Of a stretch of 64,000 nt of DNA, positions 36,833-45,122 are shown in pieces. Position numbers and translations under genes: made by a program. Origin of the DNA: Bacteroidales bacterium (lineage in GTDB: Bacteria; Bacteroidota; Bacteroidia; Bacteroidales; Muribaculaceae). The notes under the pieces were generated by a model that was not told the DNA's origin, made no database searches, and worked only from the letters and a program-made list of their open reading frames with translations. Every line of letters begins with the position of its first letter. Positions within the stretch are counted from its first letter, which is position 1. The stretch lies in assembly GCA_003150235.1 (NCBI GenBank), contig QAMW01000026.1:38238-102237 (forward strand), written 5' to 3'.

Positions 36833-37120
36833 AAAAGAAGTAGTTGTTGGTTAAGTTACTCGTCTTGCAAACAAGACTCTTTAAAATAATTTCTCATAAT
36901 CCCTTTTTACAAGGAACATGCAAAGTTATATATTTCCATTAACATATCCTAATATTTTATACATTTTGTCAATAAAAATAAAAAAATATTTGCCAATTAG
37001 CGCACCATATTCCGCATTAGGCTATCATTATGCGCCAATTTCATGAAAAAGCAAAGCGTGGCGATTACTGCCAATATCATTTAGCCGTAATCATTTTCCC
37101 GGCTATATCATGCAGTATTT
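36833..37120. other. AT-rich divergent intergenic region
   Basis: About 290 bases between divergent genes. A minus-strand TAACTTTG (36928-36921) could serve the choice-of-anchor J gene. A small GTCTTG/CAAGAC hairpin lies near 36865. I see no consensus promoter for the sigma-barrel gene, which may therefore be read by an alternative sigma factor, perhaps itself. Confidence 0.4.
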
Positions 37121-38758
37121 GTGACAAAGGACTATCTTTATATCGTGAGCCACGACATAAACATCGACAATTCCACCCTTGTCAAAGGGTGTCTTAAGGG
37201 TGATAAGGAGGCATTAAGCCTCTTTTATATCCGTTTTGCGCCTAAAATGATGAAAGTCGTGCAGCGATATGTGACTGACATGAAAGATGCTGAAGATATA
37301 CTTCATGACGGTTTCATTGTGGCATTCACACGTCTTGATTCATTGCGCAACCTTGACCGGGTTGATTACTGGCTCGCGACAATCATGAAAAATCTGTCGC
37401 TACAATTCCTCAATTCGCAGGATTTAGAAGACATACTCCATGAAGTACCTGATATCGAAGATATATCCGATATTGAAGATATCATCGATTTGGACACACT
37501 CGAATCGCTTATAAAACAGCTGCCGGAAGGGTACAGAAACGTGTTCCGTCTTGCAGTGCTTGAAAACAAGTCGCATAAGGAAATAGCCAACCTGCTCGGA
37601 ATTGCACCTAACAGTTCTTCATCACAACTGTTTCACGCCAAGATGATGATGCGCAGACTAATCACAGACTATCGCCGACAAGCAGGCGCCCTTTCGCTGC
37701 TTATTCTGGCGGCTGCCGGTGTATTTCTGTTGTTACGTCAAACCAATGATCACGGGATTACTCTGAGAGAACCGATTGTGACAGAAACAAACGGTCACGA
37801 TGCCACACCACCAACCCTGACCGACATACGTGAGGAAAAGATTACAGCCAATAGGGACACAAGGGGTGGAACCACACCCTTAAAATCTCCAATAGTGGCA
37901 AGTAGACATGATAACGATGCTGACTCTACGGAAACAATTGCACACTCCGCCACGGCAAAGCAGGAAAATGGATTGCCTACTTCCACTGACACCACCCATG
38001 CTTCCCCGAAATCAAAGATAATAGATATTGACGAGACCTATCTTGCAGATGTTGATGTCAATTACAGAAAACGATACCATGCTCAATGTTGGGCGTTAAA
38101 TGTAAGGGTCAATGCGGGATTATACAATTTTAATAATTCCGCCGACAGGTCAGATTATATTAATGACGATTTTAATTCATCCACCAACCCGAATGACCCG
38201 ACAGACGACCCGCTCAACCCCACGCCACAACGAAATGCCGCGGCGGACTACAAGGACTATAATAATGTATCACATCGACATTCAATGCCCGTATCGTTTA
38301 CCGTATCGGTAAATAAATCACTCTCGAAGATGTTCAGTGTCGAGTCGGGACTGACATACACATATCTCCATTCCACTTTTGAAAGCGAAAGGGCTAAAAG
38401 CGATTGCCGGTGGCACTATCTGGGAATACCGTTGAAAATGAATTTCAATATATATTCGACTCAACATATCAAGTTTTATGCCTCGGCCGGCGCAAGGGTC
38501 GACTTCCCTATATCCTCTTATGCGACAGTCACAAGCCAGTCAGGCAATCCCGATCTCCGGGCAGGCAAATTCAATTCTGCGATAGTATGGTCGTTAACAG
38601 GCAGCTACGGGGCATCATTTAAATTATCTTCCCGTATGGAGATATTCGTTGAACCTACATTGCAATATCATTTCAGTCACAATCAACCTGTGCCTGACAT
38701 CTGGACTGACAACAGATGGGATTTTTCACTCCCGGTAGGCTTCCGTCTCAACTGGTGA
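37121..38758 (+). CDS. ECF sigma factor fused to a membrane helix and outer-membrane beta-barrel
   Basis: One uninterrupted frame of 545 residues joins four parts. Sigma region 2 is at about residues 34-98 (VTDMKDAEDILHDGFIVAF) and sigma region 4 at about residues 128-185 (LPEGYRNVFRLAVLENKSHKEIANLLGI). One membrane helix at residues 189-206 (ALSLLILAAAGVFLLL) leads to a polar, low-complexity linker (residues 207-320). A beta-barrel of porin/PorT style runs from about 323 to 545, with alternating aromatic strands and the final strand FSLPVGFRLNW. The sigma part should be cytoplasmic, the linker periplasmic and the barrel in the outer membrane. No ATG is available; the start is GTG at 37121 or 37145, and AAAGGA precedes the latter. 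The lipoprotein/rSAM pair follows 76 bases later on the same strand. Confidence 0.85.
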   Translation: MTKDYLYIVSHDINIDNSTLVKGCLKGDKEALSLFYIRFAPKMMKVVQRYVTDMKDAEDILHDGFIVAFTRLDSLRNLDRVDYWLATIMKNLSLQFLNSQDLEDILHEVPDIEDISDIEDIIDLDTLESLIKQLPEGYRNVFRLAVLENKSHKEIANLLGIAPNSSSSQLFHAKMMMRRLITDYRRQAGALSLLILAAAGVFLLLRQTNDHGITLREPIVTETNGHDATPPTLTDIREEKITANRDTRGGTTPLKSPIVASRHDNDADSTETIAHSATAKQENGLPTSTDTTHASPKSKIIDIDETYLADVDVNYRKRYHAQCWALNVRVNAGLYNFNNSADRSDYINDDFNSSTNPNDPTDDPLNPTPQRNAAADYKDYNNVSHRHSMPVSFTVSVNKSLSKMFSVESGLTYTYLHSTFESERAKSDCRWHYLGIPLKMNFNIYSTQHIKFYASAGARVDFPISSYATVTSQSGNPDLRAGKFNSAIVWSLTGSYGASFKLSSRMEIFVEPTLQYHFSHNQPVPDIWTDNRWDFSLPVGFRLNW

Positions 38759-38834
38759 AAATATCACGATGCTTCATGCAGTATTTTCCATAGACATTCA
38801 TCATAATAATAAAACTTATCTAAATTGCATCAAT

Positions 38835-39299
38835 ATGGTTTCTAACTTTTCATCCTTTTTATCACGCATCTGTGCGGCATTTATCACATTGCTTGGTTTC
38901 GGCTGTTCTTCTGATGAGCCGGGCGATGAAAGCGGCTTAATCTGTATGTACGGATGTCCGACCGGAACTTTTGAGATAAAAGGGAAGGTCAGTGCCGGTA
39001 ATGAAAACAAACCGGTAGAGGCAGTAATAAAAGTCACCGAGCCAGCATGTAATTCCGGCGCACTTTACTTTACATCCGTTCAGACCGGTGTCAGCGGAAA
39101 ATATGAGGCAACATTAAGCGGCTTCGTATTTGATGAGGTAAAAGTGGTGTGCCTGCCGATTGACACACGCTTTGAAGCAGACTCTACGCTTGTGTCCCTG
39201 GATTACATAAAGCAAAGTGACGACCATAACGTATGGTCGCTCGGTACTGCAAAAGCGACAATAAATTTCAATCTTAAAGAAAAACCTGACAATCAATGA
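38835..39299 (+). CDS. Putative lipoprotein of an rSAM/lipoprotein system
   Basis: This 154-residue protein has a membrane-targeting N-terminus ending LLGFGC, with the lipid cysteine likely C24. The mature chain starts SSDEPGDESG and has a short motif CMYGCPTG (C37 and C41), then a beta-sandwich-like domain (FEIKGKV, VEAVIKV, GVSGKYEATLSG, VKVVCLP) with further cysteines at 72 and 106. The layout matches, from memory, the lipoprotein family paired with a radical SAM enzyme in Bacteroidales; its MYG-P segment is a candidate modification site. The stop overlaps the rSAM start by four bases (ATGA). The ATG at 38835 is chosen over 38769 because it gives a proper lipoprotein signal. Confidence 0.78.
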   Translation: MVSNFSSFLSRICAAFITLLGFGCSSDEPGDESGLICMYGCPTGTFEIKGKVSAGNENKPVEAVIKVTEPACNSGALYFTSVQTGVSGKYEATLSGFVFDEVKVVCLPIDTRFEADSTLVSLDYIKQSDDHNVWSLGTAKATINFNLKEKPDNQ

Positions 39300-40360
39300 A
39301 ACCTTTGTCTGTAAGACAGCGGATTGCCCTTGAACTGAATCGCCACATAAAAAATGAACGCCGGAAGGCGCATGTTCTCCGTCAGCTTTTCTGGGAGTGC
39401 ACATGGCGTTGTAATTTGTCATGCCGACATTGCGGAAGCGACTGCAAAAGCATGTCGGATATTCCTGACATGCCTGCCGATGACTTCTTAAAAGTCATCG
39501 ATTCACTGATGCCTCATGTCAATCCTCATAAAATGAATGTCGTGATAACGGGAGGGGAGCCGCTGGTAAGAAATGACCTGGAATATGTAGGGCGTCGATT
39601 ATATGACCGGGGGGTTCCATGGGGCATTGTCACTAATGGGCTGCTGTTGACAGAGCATAGACTTGACAGCCTCCGTAGCGCAGGACTACATAATATCACC
39701 ATAAGTCTTGACGGCTTGGAAGACACACATAACTGGATGAGAAATCATCCTGAATCATTCAAAAGAGCCCGCAATGCCATAAATGCAGTCGTGTGTGCCG
39801 GCGACCTTAATTTCGATGTTGTGACTTGTGTAAACCGCAAGTCACTGTATCAACTATGCGAGCTAAAGAAATTGCTCGTCAATGCCGGGGTGAAACGGTG
39901 GCGGTTATTTACCATTTTCCCTGCCGGAAGGGCGGCGCGATATCCTGAATTCCGGTTGTCAGGAGGAGAAGTCCAGTCCCTTATGCAATTTATCGTTAAC
40001 ACCCGTAAAGAAGGAAAAATACACGCATCTTTCTGCTGTGAGGGATTCCTTGCAGGATATGAAGGAAAAGTGAGGGATTATTTCTTCGACTGTCAGGCAG
40101 GCATAAGCGTTGCCTCGGTATTGCTTGACGGCGGCATCGGTGCATGTCCGAGTATCCGCTCCGACTACCGGCAAGGCAATATTTACAAGGATGATTTCTG
40201 GGATGTGTGGCAACACCGCTTCGGCCAGTACCGCAACCGTAACTGGATGAAACGTGGCGAATGTGCCGACTGTTCTTTTTGGCGCTTTTGCGAAGGTAAC
40301 GGCATGCACCTGCGCGATGCCGACGGCAATCTCATGCACTGTCATCTGACTGCCAAGTGA
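39296..40360 (+). CDS. Radical SAM/SPASM enzyme of an rSAM/lipoprotein system
   Basis: The 354-residue enzyme carries the radical SAM cluster motif CNLSCRHC (C39, C43, C46), with flanking C35 and C50. The barrel continues with VVITGGEPLVRNDLEY, TISLDGLEDTHNWMR and FDVVTCVNRKS. The last 100 residues hold a SPASM/twitch-like cysteine set (FCCEGFLAGYEG, FFDCQAGISV, GIGACPSI, CADCSFWRFCEGNG, LMHCHL) for extra Fe-S clusters. It fits the rSAM subfamily that pairs with a lipoprotein in Bacteroidales. It probably modifies the upstream lipoprotein or a small partner, with unknown chemistry. Confidence 0.85.
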   Translation: MKPLSVRQRIALELNRHIKNERRKAHVLRQLFWECTWRCNLSCRHCGSDCKSMSDIPDMPADDFLKVIDSLMPHVNPHKMNVVITGGEPLVRNDLEYVGRRLYDRGVPWGIVTNGLLLTEHRLDSLRSAGLHNITISLDGLEDTHNWMRNHPESFKRARNAINAVVCAGDLNFDVVTCVNRKSLYQLCELKKLLVNAGVKRWRLFTIFPAGRAARYPEFRLSGGEVQSLMQFIVNTRKEGKIHASFCCEGFLAGYEGKVRDYFFDCQAGISVASVLLDGGIGACPSIRSDYRQGNIYKDDFWDVWQHRFGQYRNRNWMKRGECADCSFWRFCEGNGMHLRDADGNLMHCHLTAK

Positions 40361-40378
40361 CAGGACAGTGACCATATG

Positions 40379-40858
40379 CTATTTGTGCGCCTTAATCCAC
40401 TGGGATATGCGGTTTTCGTAGATATCAAATATCATTTTGACATCATTGCGGTTTATCTGACGTAAACGATTAATCCACACATTTATGTCGACCGGTACGG
40501 GAGATCCCTTGCTGCGATGGCTCAGACGTTTGAAAGCCTTGACAATGCCGGCAAGCCTTGACAAAATATCCTCATCGCTGGTAATCATCGATGACTTGCG
40601 TATCATGACTATCGCCTCGAAACCGTCTGGGAACACCACGAATGCCGGAACAGCCATGGAAGGATAATACAAATGGAGATTTTCAAGCATCCTTTTAAGG
40701 ACAAGCCCGGAAGTGGAATATTTCATCACGCCATCAACTATCTCACCGAAATCCTGCCGCTCCAGGACCGTGAGCATTGTAACCCAAAACACGCCACTGA
40801 AATTATTCCATGAAAACAGAATGTTTTCATACTTGAAGAGAGGGAAACGGCTTTTCAT
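40379..40858 (-). CDS. Hypothetical protein
   Basis: A 159-residue soluble protein with no signal peptide. The middle has a hydrophobic strand-helix part (YYPSMAVPAFVVFPDGFEAIVMIRKSS) and the end is helical and basic (WINRLRQINRNDVKMIFDIYENRISQW). I cannot place it in a family. Its 5' flank (40862-40967) is nearly identical to the flank of the RhuM-like gene at 40997-41887, so both are driven by the same kind of strong promoter. It converges with the rSAM gene, with 18 bases between the stops. Confidence 0.7.
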   Translation of the reverse strand: MKSRFPLFKYENILFSWNNFSGVFWVTMLTVLERQDFGEIVDGVMKYSTSGLVLKRMLENLHLYYPSMAVPAFVVFPDGFEAIVMIRKSSMITSDEDILSRLAGIVKAFKRLSHRSKGSPVPVDINVWINRLRQINRNDVKMIFDIYENRISQWIKAHK

Positions 40859-40861
40859 GCA

Positions 40862-40967
40862 GGTATATGGATAAGGGATTTGATTACACGCAAATATAAC
40901 CTAACTGCATGAATTAACCAAATTTTTAATAAACTATTTTATACTTTTATATAAAATTCTTTTATTT
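40862..40967 (-). repeat. 106-bp promoter cassette, copy 1
   Basis: This sequence differs at about three positions from 41888-41993. It carries on the minus strand TTTG (40922-40919), 20 bases and TATATTTG (40898-40891), a full consensus promoter, placed just before the start of the gene ending at 40379. Confidence 0.88.
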
Positions 40968-40996
40968 CCTCACCTATTAGACATAAATATCAATTT

Positions 40997-41887
40997 TCAG
41001 AGCCGGGATAATAGCTCTGAACCGGTCATAACATCCATCTTGGAGAATGCGAACAGCTTTTTGCCAAGGTCTTTGAGTGAATGTCCGATGTGATAGACTT
41101 CCTCATCGATTATCAGGAAGCGGTCGTGAGCCTTGTTGTACGCATGTAAAGTCGCTCCGGGATACTGAGCGTTATGTCGCGCGACATCCTGACGAAGTTG
41201 TTGTGAGATCTTACCTGCGTAAATATCCACAGTCACATTAGGGCTTCGTTTTGACATCTGGATCAACACCGTATCGTCTATATAGCTGTCAAAGACCACA
41301 ATCCTGTGTTTTGCCTTGCGAATCAAATCGGAAATGAAAGCATAGGCATCAAAAATCTGTCCATTGAAGAAAATCCCTTCTTTGGGAGGCAAGGATGTCC
41401 TGACAAAGAAATCGACCTTTTCATCGAGTCGTTTAAGATGACTGTCTTGCTCTGCAAAATGTTGATCATGGAGGGATAAGCGTCGGTCTATATGATCCTC
41501 CAATTGCAAAAGACGTTGATTTATTGCATATCCGGAAAGCAGGTATTCTTTAAGCACCTTATTTGCCCATTGACGAAATTGAATACCACGTACTGTGTTT
41601 ACCCTATATCCTATTGAAATTATCACGTCCAGATTGAAAAATTCGATGTTTCTGGTCACATTACGATTCCCTTCTTGTCGAACTGTTCGGAAATTCCGAA
41701 CAGTTGCATCCTTTGCAAGTTCTCCCGAATCAAAAATATGTTTGAGGTGTTCACTGATATTTGCTTTGCTTGAACCAAATAATTCTACTATCTGAGACTG
41801 CGACAGCCATACGGATTCGTCCTCAACCCGGACATCAAGCCTGAGAGTTTCGTCAGGCTGATAAATTATTATCTCGTTGGTTCCCAT
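40997..41887 (-). CDS. RhuM-family protein with phospholipase D-like C-terminus
   Basis: The 296-residue protein has an N-terminal RhuM-like region (residues 5-125) with helix-turn-helix-like SQSQIVELFGSSKANISEHL and the family block FFNLDVIISIGYRVNTVRGIQFRQWANKVLKEYL. A coiled-coil stretch (residues 125-155) and a PLD/HKD-like nuclease-type region (residues 165-296) follow. The single catalytic motif HDRFLIID at about residue 254 has arginine in place of the usual lysine and is followed by HIGHSLKDLG. It could act on DNA, but this is inferred. A similar full-length copy lies at 60663-61532, and the tail is copied at 43469. It is expressed from the promoter cassette at 41888-41993. Confidence 0.8.
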   Translation of the reverse strand: MGTNEIIIYQPDETLRLDVRVEDESVWLSQSQIVELFGSSKANISEHLKHIFDSGELAKDATVRNFRTVRQEGNRNVTRNIEFFNLDVIISIGYRVNTVRGIQFRQWANKVLKEYLLSGYAINQRLLQLEDHIDRRLSLHDQHFAEQDSHLKRLDEKVDFFVRTSLPPKEGIFFNGQIFDAYAFISDLIRKAKHRIVVFDSYIDDTVLIQMSKRSPNVTVDIYAGKISQQLRQDVARHNAQYPGATLHAYNKAHDRFLIIDEEVYHIGHSLKDLGKKLFAFSKMDVMTGSELLSRL

Positions 41888-41993
41888 GGTATATGGATAA
41901 GGGGTTTGATTACACGCAAATATAATCTAACTACATGAATTAACCAAATTTTTAATAAACTATTTTATACTTTTATATAAAATTCTTTTATTT
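41888..41993 (-). repeat. 106-bp promoter cassette, copy 2
   Basis: The second copy of the cassette, with TTTG (41948-41945), 20 bases and TATATTTG (41924-41917) on the minus strand, ends directly at the start codon of the RhuM-like gene. The copies enclose that gene, which suggests duplication together with insertion. Confidence 0.88.
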
Positions 41994-42011
41994 TACAATT
42001 TTCAAAGGTTG

Positions 42012-43328
42012 CTAATATGAGCGGAGGAAGTCAATCAGGCTGGAGTCATTGAAATGGGGGACATCGTTGCCCGACATTTTGCCCTGCCGGTCGATAATAT
42101 AGTATGAGGGGAATCCGGCGAGATTAAGCATAGTCATTATTCTGTTTGACGTGTCATCATCGGGGATGAAAATGTGTACAGCATTGTGGATGTCGGGCAC
42201 AAGTTTTGACCATGTCTTCATGTCGGATTTCAGCCACAGGACAGCGAAGACAACATCCTTGTCTTTGAAAAACTGCCGCGCATCCTCTCCGGCGGCAAGA
42301 CCGGCACGACATGGTCCGCACCAGGTGGCACTCACATCAAGATAAACCGGGCGTGACGGGTAACGTGACTTAAGCCACTCGACGGGATTTACATTGTCGA
42401 CTTCAAATACGGTGTCGTTTTCCATCACGACCATGGCTCCCGGTTTCAGGACAGAATAATCAATCGAGGCAACATTATCGGCATACACTCGGTCATAATA
42501 TGCCGTGTCGGCAAATTCACTTCTTGCAGGCACCTCGACATCGTCATGAGCGGCGGCGTACATCATGTCACGGATGACACTCTTAGGCACACTTTTCAGA
42601 TAATCGGGACATGAGAACATCAATGCGCTCAGGTGATAGGGAAATATCATCACCTTCACATTTTTCTCATTCATGATGTCAAATATCGGGTCAGTGAAAA
42701 ATGCCAGCGTCTCGTCAGGCCCGTTCCCCCTGAAACCTATTGCCTGATTGGCGATACAAAAGATATTATCGAGATAAAGAAGCTCGGCGGTCTCAGGCGA
42801 CAAAGAATTGTCGGAGATATATTTTTCGACCACTTTCTTCGTGCGGTCAACCTCGCTTTTGAATGTCGGCATATACTCCGAAAGCGCAACAGTGTCCGGC
42901 AGAAGTGTCACGTCATAATATATCCCGGCAAGATCGCAGAAAGCATGGGAATATTCCTCATTAAGCTGCGAATGGTCGCCTGAAAGATGAAATTCGATCG
43001 GAGTCCGCGATGCGTCGATGCTCACAAAAACCGAATCGCCCGGCTCAGCATAGGCGTTGATAAACAGCTTGCGGTTATAATTTATCGTGAATGTATGCCC
43101 GCGATAAAACGGCACGACCACATCGAAGCACCCTGAAGAATCAAGCTCGGCGATACAACGCGAGCTCTTCTCATAAATGTCACATTCGTTAACCACGAGA
43201 GTGCGCGAACCACCTTCCGGAATACCGCGCACGACACCGGAAACCTTTATCGAATTGACCGGCGATGCTATTGCCGACAATGTGAAAACTACTGCAGTAG
43301 CTAATGCCGTGAAGAAACCTTTATACAT
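42012..43328 (-). CDS. TlpA-like exported thioredoxin-fold protein
   Basis: The product (438 residues) has a signal peptide (residues 1-22), a beta-rich DUF4369-like N-terminal region (residues 28-120), a helical middle and a C-terminal TlpA/AhpC-type thioredoxin domain (residues 320-438) with the redox motif SATWCGPCRAG. It should act in the periplasm as a thiol-disulfide oxidoreductase or resa-like protein. It is a common Bacteroidales gene type, here flanked on both sides by the RhuM-like and ORF6N-chimera genes. Confidence 0.88.
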   Translation of the reverse strand: MYKGFFTALATAVVFTLSAIASPVNSIKVSGVVRGIPEGGSRTLVVNECDIYEKSSRCIAELDSSGCFDVVVPFYRGHTFTINYNRKLFINAYAEPGDSVFVSIDASRTPIEFHLSGDHSQLNEEYSHAFCDLAGIYYDVTLLPDTVALSEYMPTFKSEVDRTKKVVEKYISDNSLSPETAELLYLDNIFCIANQAIGFRGNGPDETLAFFTDPIFDIMNEKNVKVMIFPYHLSALMFSCPDYLKSVPKSVIRDMMYAAAHDDVEVPARSEFADTAYYDRVYADNVASIDYSVLKPGAMVVMENDTVFEVDNVNPVEWLKSRYPSRPVYLDVSATWCGPCRAGLAAGEDARQFFKDKDVVFAVLWLKSDMKTWSKLVPDIHNAVHIFIPDDDTSNRIMTMLNLAGFPSYYIIDRQGKMSGNDVPHFNDSSLIDFLRSY

Positions 43329-43468
43329 GACATGATGAATTTTGTACTGCTACAAAAGTAAACAAAAAAAGATATCCCGCAAAAGAGTTCCCCACAAATT
43401 CCCCTTCAATCCCAAACAATCTTCCTCTCATCGCACTTCGGGATAACGGATCGACAAATTGCATATTT

Positions 43469-43942
43469 TTAGAGCCGGGATAATAGCTCGGAGCCGGTCA
43501 TGACATCCATTTTGGAGAATGCGAACAGTTTTTTGCCAAGGTCTTTGAGTGAATGACCGATGTGATAGACCTCTTCATCAATTATCAGGAAGCGGTCGTG
43601 AGCCTTGTTACAGGCATGCATAGCCACGCCGTTTTCGGTGAAGGCATAAGGTAGGTACCTAGCTCCACCTCTCCCTTTGTTTGAGGTCACAAATTGTGAC
43701 CTCAAACACTCTTCTTTTGTCAACTGAAACATAAAGTCGGGTGGAAAACGCTGAATATTACGCTTAACTGCCTGATTAAGTACCTTAGTCTCAACGTCAT
43801 ATAACTTGGCTAAATCACTGTCGAGCATCACCTGCTCATCGCGCACGACATATATCAGAGATTCAATGTTAATAGTTGCAGGCAGTCGGTCGACGGGATT
43901 CCCTGCGGGAGGCTCATTAAGATTTACGGGGCGTTCTTGCAT
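43469..43942 (-). CDS. ORF6N-domain protein with a transplanted HKD tail
   Basis: From the ATG at 43942 the product has 157 residues. Residues 20-108 form an ORF6N domain (IESLIYVVRDEQVMLDSDLA, FPPDFMFQLTKEECLRSQ, LPYAFTENGVAM), known from phage and defence-associated DNA-binding proteins. From residue 112 the last 46 residues are the same as the end of the RhuM-like protein at 40997 (HDRFLIID, HIGHSLKDLG); the DNA is about 93 percent identical over about 137 bases. The normal ORF6N C-terminus is missing. This is a recombinant gene or a gene broken by gene conversion; whether it makes a working protein is open. A longer TTG-initiated version is not favoured. Confidence 0.75.
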   Translation of the reverse strand: MQERPVNLNEPPAGNPVDRLPATINIESLIYVVRDEQVMLDSDLAKLYDVETKVLNQAVKRNIQRFPPDFMFQLTKEECLRSQFVTSNKGRGGARYLPYAFTENGVAMHACNKAHDRFLIIDEEVYHIGHSLKDLGKKLFAFSKMDVMTGSELLSRL

Positions 43943-44069
43943 GGAAATATAAATTTTTCGTGCTAAAATATTTCCGCTAATATACAAATATTTTCAAACA
44001 CACACCTGATTAGTAAAATAATATCGTTAGCGATAGATTGTTACCAATCACGTCACCAGGCGGCAAGAG

Positions 44070-45116
44070 TCAGCAGTGAAATAACTTTTTGAGATGCACG
44101 ATTATGAATTTGTCAAGATTATGAATGAGGAAACTGAAAAGCAATGTGCCCCCAACAACCGCCCCCACATAAAGACCGCTCATCAAGTCGGGAAACAGCA
44201 GCAGAACCACAGAAGATACCATGCCATGACTCAGATAAGTCTCATACGAGATATTTCCCAGGAATCTTGTGACCGGATTGTCCAATCTGATTTTTACAGT
44301 AGTCAGGAAATAAAATATGATTATACTTAACCCCAGCACTATCTTTAGCAGATATTCACCCCATAACCATACCTCCTTGTTGATTTCATACGCTATACCC
44401 AATATCGCCGCAGCAATAAGAGAAATCACCCATTTAACCGGCTGCTTCTTCATGAGCCACTGCTTTATCCCGGCAAAATGACGTATCAGAATAAGCCCCC
44501 ACACAAGTCCGAGACGCTCATAACACCATCCCAACTGAGCCGACACTACATCGCCATCCTTGGATAAATAAAGATACAAACTGCTCAGACAAACCCACAA
44601 AATGAGTATCACATCGCCGATTACGGCTCTAAAATTGAATTTCCGGGATAAGAGGTTGACTATATAAAACAGCAGGCAATACTCCAACAAAATCTTGATA
44701 TAGTCATTGACACCTAAAATCTGGCTTAATCCTACGGATTTTCCAAACAGGCAGAGCACCAACACAATAGCTATGTTGACAACAAAATTCGGCACAAGTA
44801 GCGATACAAGCCTATTGACGGGGAAAGTCTTAAGATACGATTCTTTATGCTCGACTCCATATTGCATACCGTAAGCTGAAATCAAAAAGAACCCGGTTAC
44901 ACCTATATAGGCAAAACTGCCGAGAGCATCCTGAAGAAGATTCTGTTTATCTACAGGAATATGCACAAAAATCACGATAATCGAACATAACCCCTTCAAT
45001 GTATTGGTGTACTCCTTATCGAAGAAGCTCTCGCCATGCTCCGACTTTTTACTTTTCCAGATTACTGACAAAAACAATATCAGTATAATCAGAAATGTCA
45101 ATAAGATATTTAACAT
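44070..45116 (-). CDS. Acyltransferase 3 family membrane protein
   Basis: A 348-residue integral membrane protein with about ten hydrophobic helices. It matches the acyltransferase 3/OafA-like family: the N-terminal block FFDKEYTNTLKGLCSIIVIFVHIP contains the conserved histidine, and GFFLISAYGMQYG follows. These enzymes O-acetylate surface sugars (lipopolysaccharide, capsule or exopolysaccharide). No polysaccharide operon is adjacent. The start lies six bases after the end of a truncated exonuclease-like frame, so it may be read from a promoter within or before that remnant. Confidence 0.85.
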   Translation of the reverse strand: MLNILLTFLIILILFLSVIWKSKKSEHGESFFDKEYTNTLKGLCSIIVIFVHIPVDKQNLLQDALGSFAYIGVTGFFLISAYGMQYGVEHKESYLKTFPVNRLVSLLVPNFVVNIAIVLVLCLFGKSVGLSQILGVNDYIKILLEYCLLFYIVNLLSRKFNFRAVIGDVILILWVCLSSLYLYLSKDGDVVSAQLGWCYERLGLVWGLILIRHFAGIKQWLMKKQPVKWVISLIAAAILGIAYEINKEVWLWGEYLLKIVLGLSIIIFYFLTTVKIRLDNPVTRFLGNISYETYLSHGMVSSVVLLLFPDLMSGLYVGAVVGGTLLFSFLIHNLDKFIIVHLKKLFHC

Positions 45117-45122
45117 AGATAA

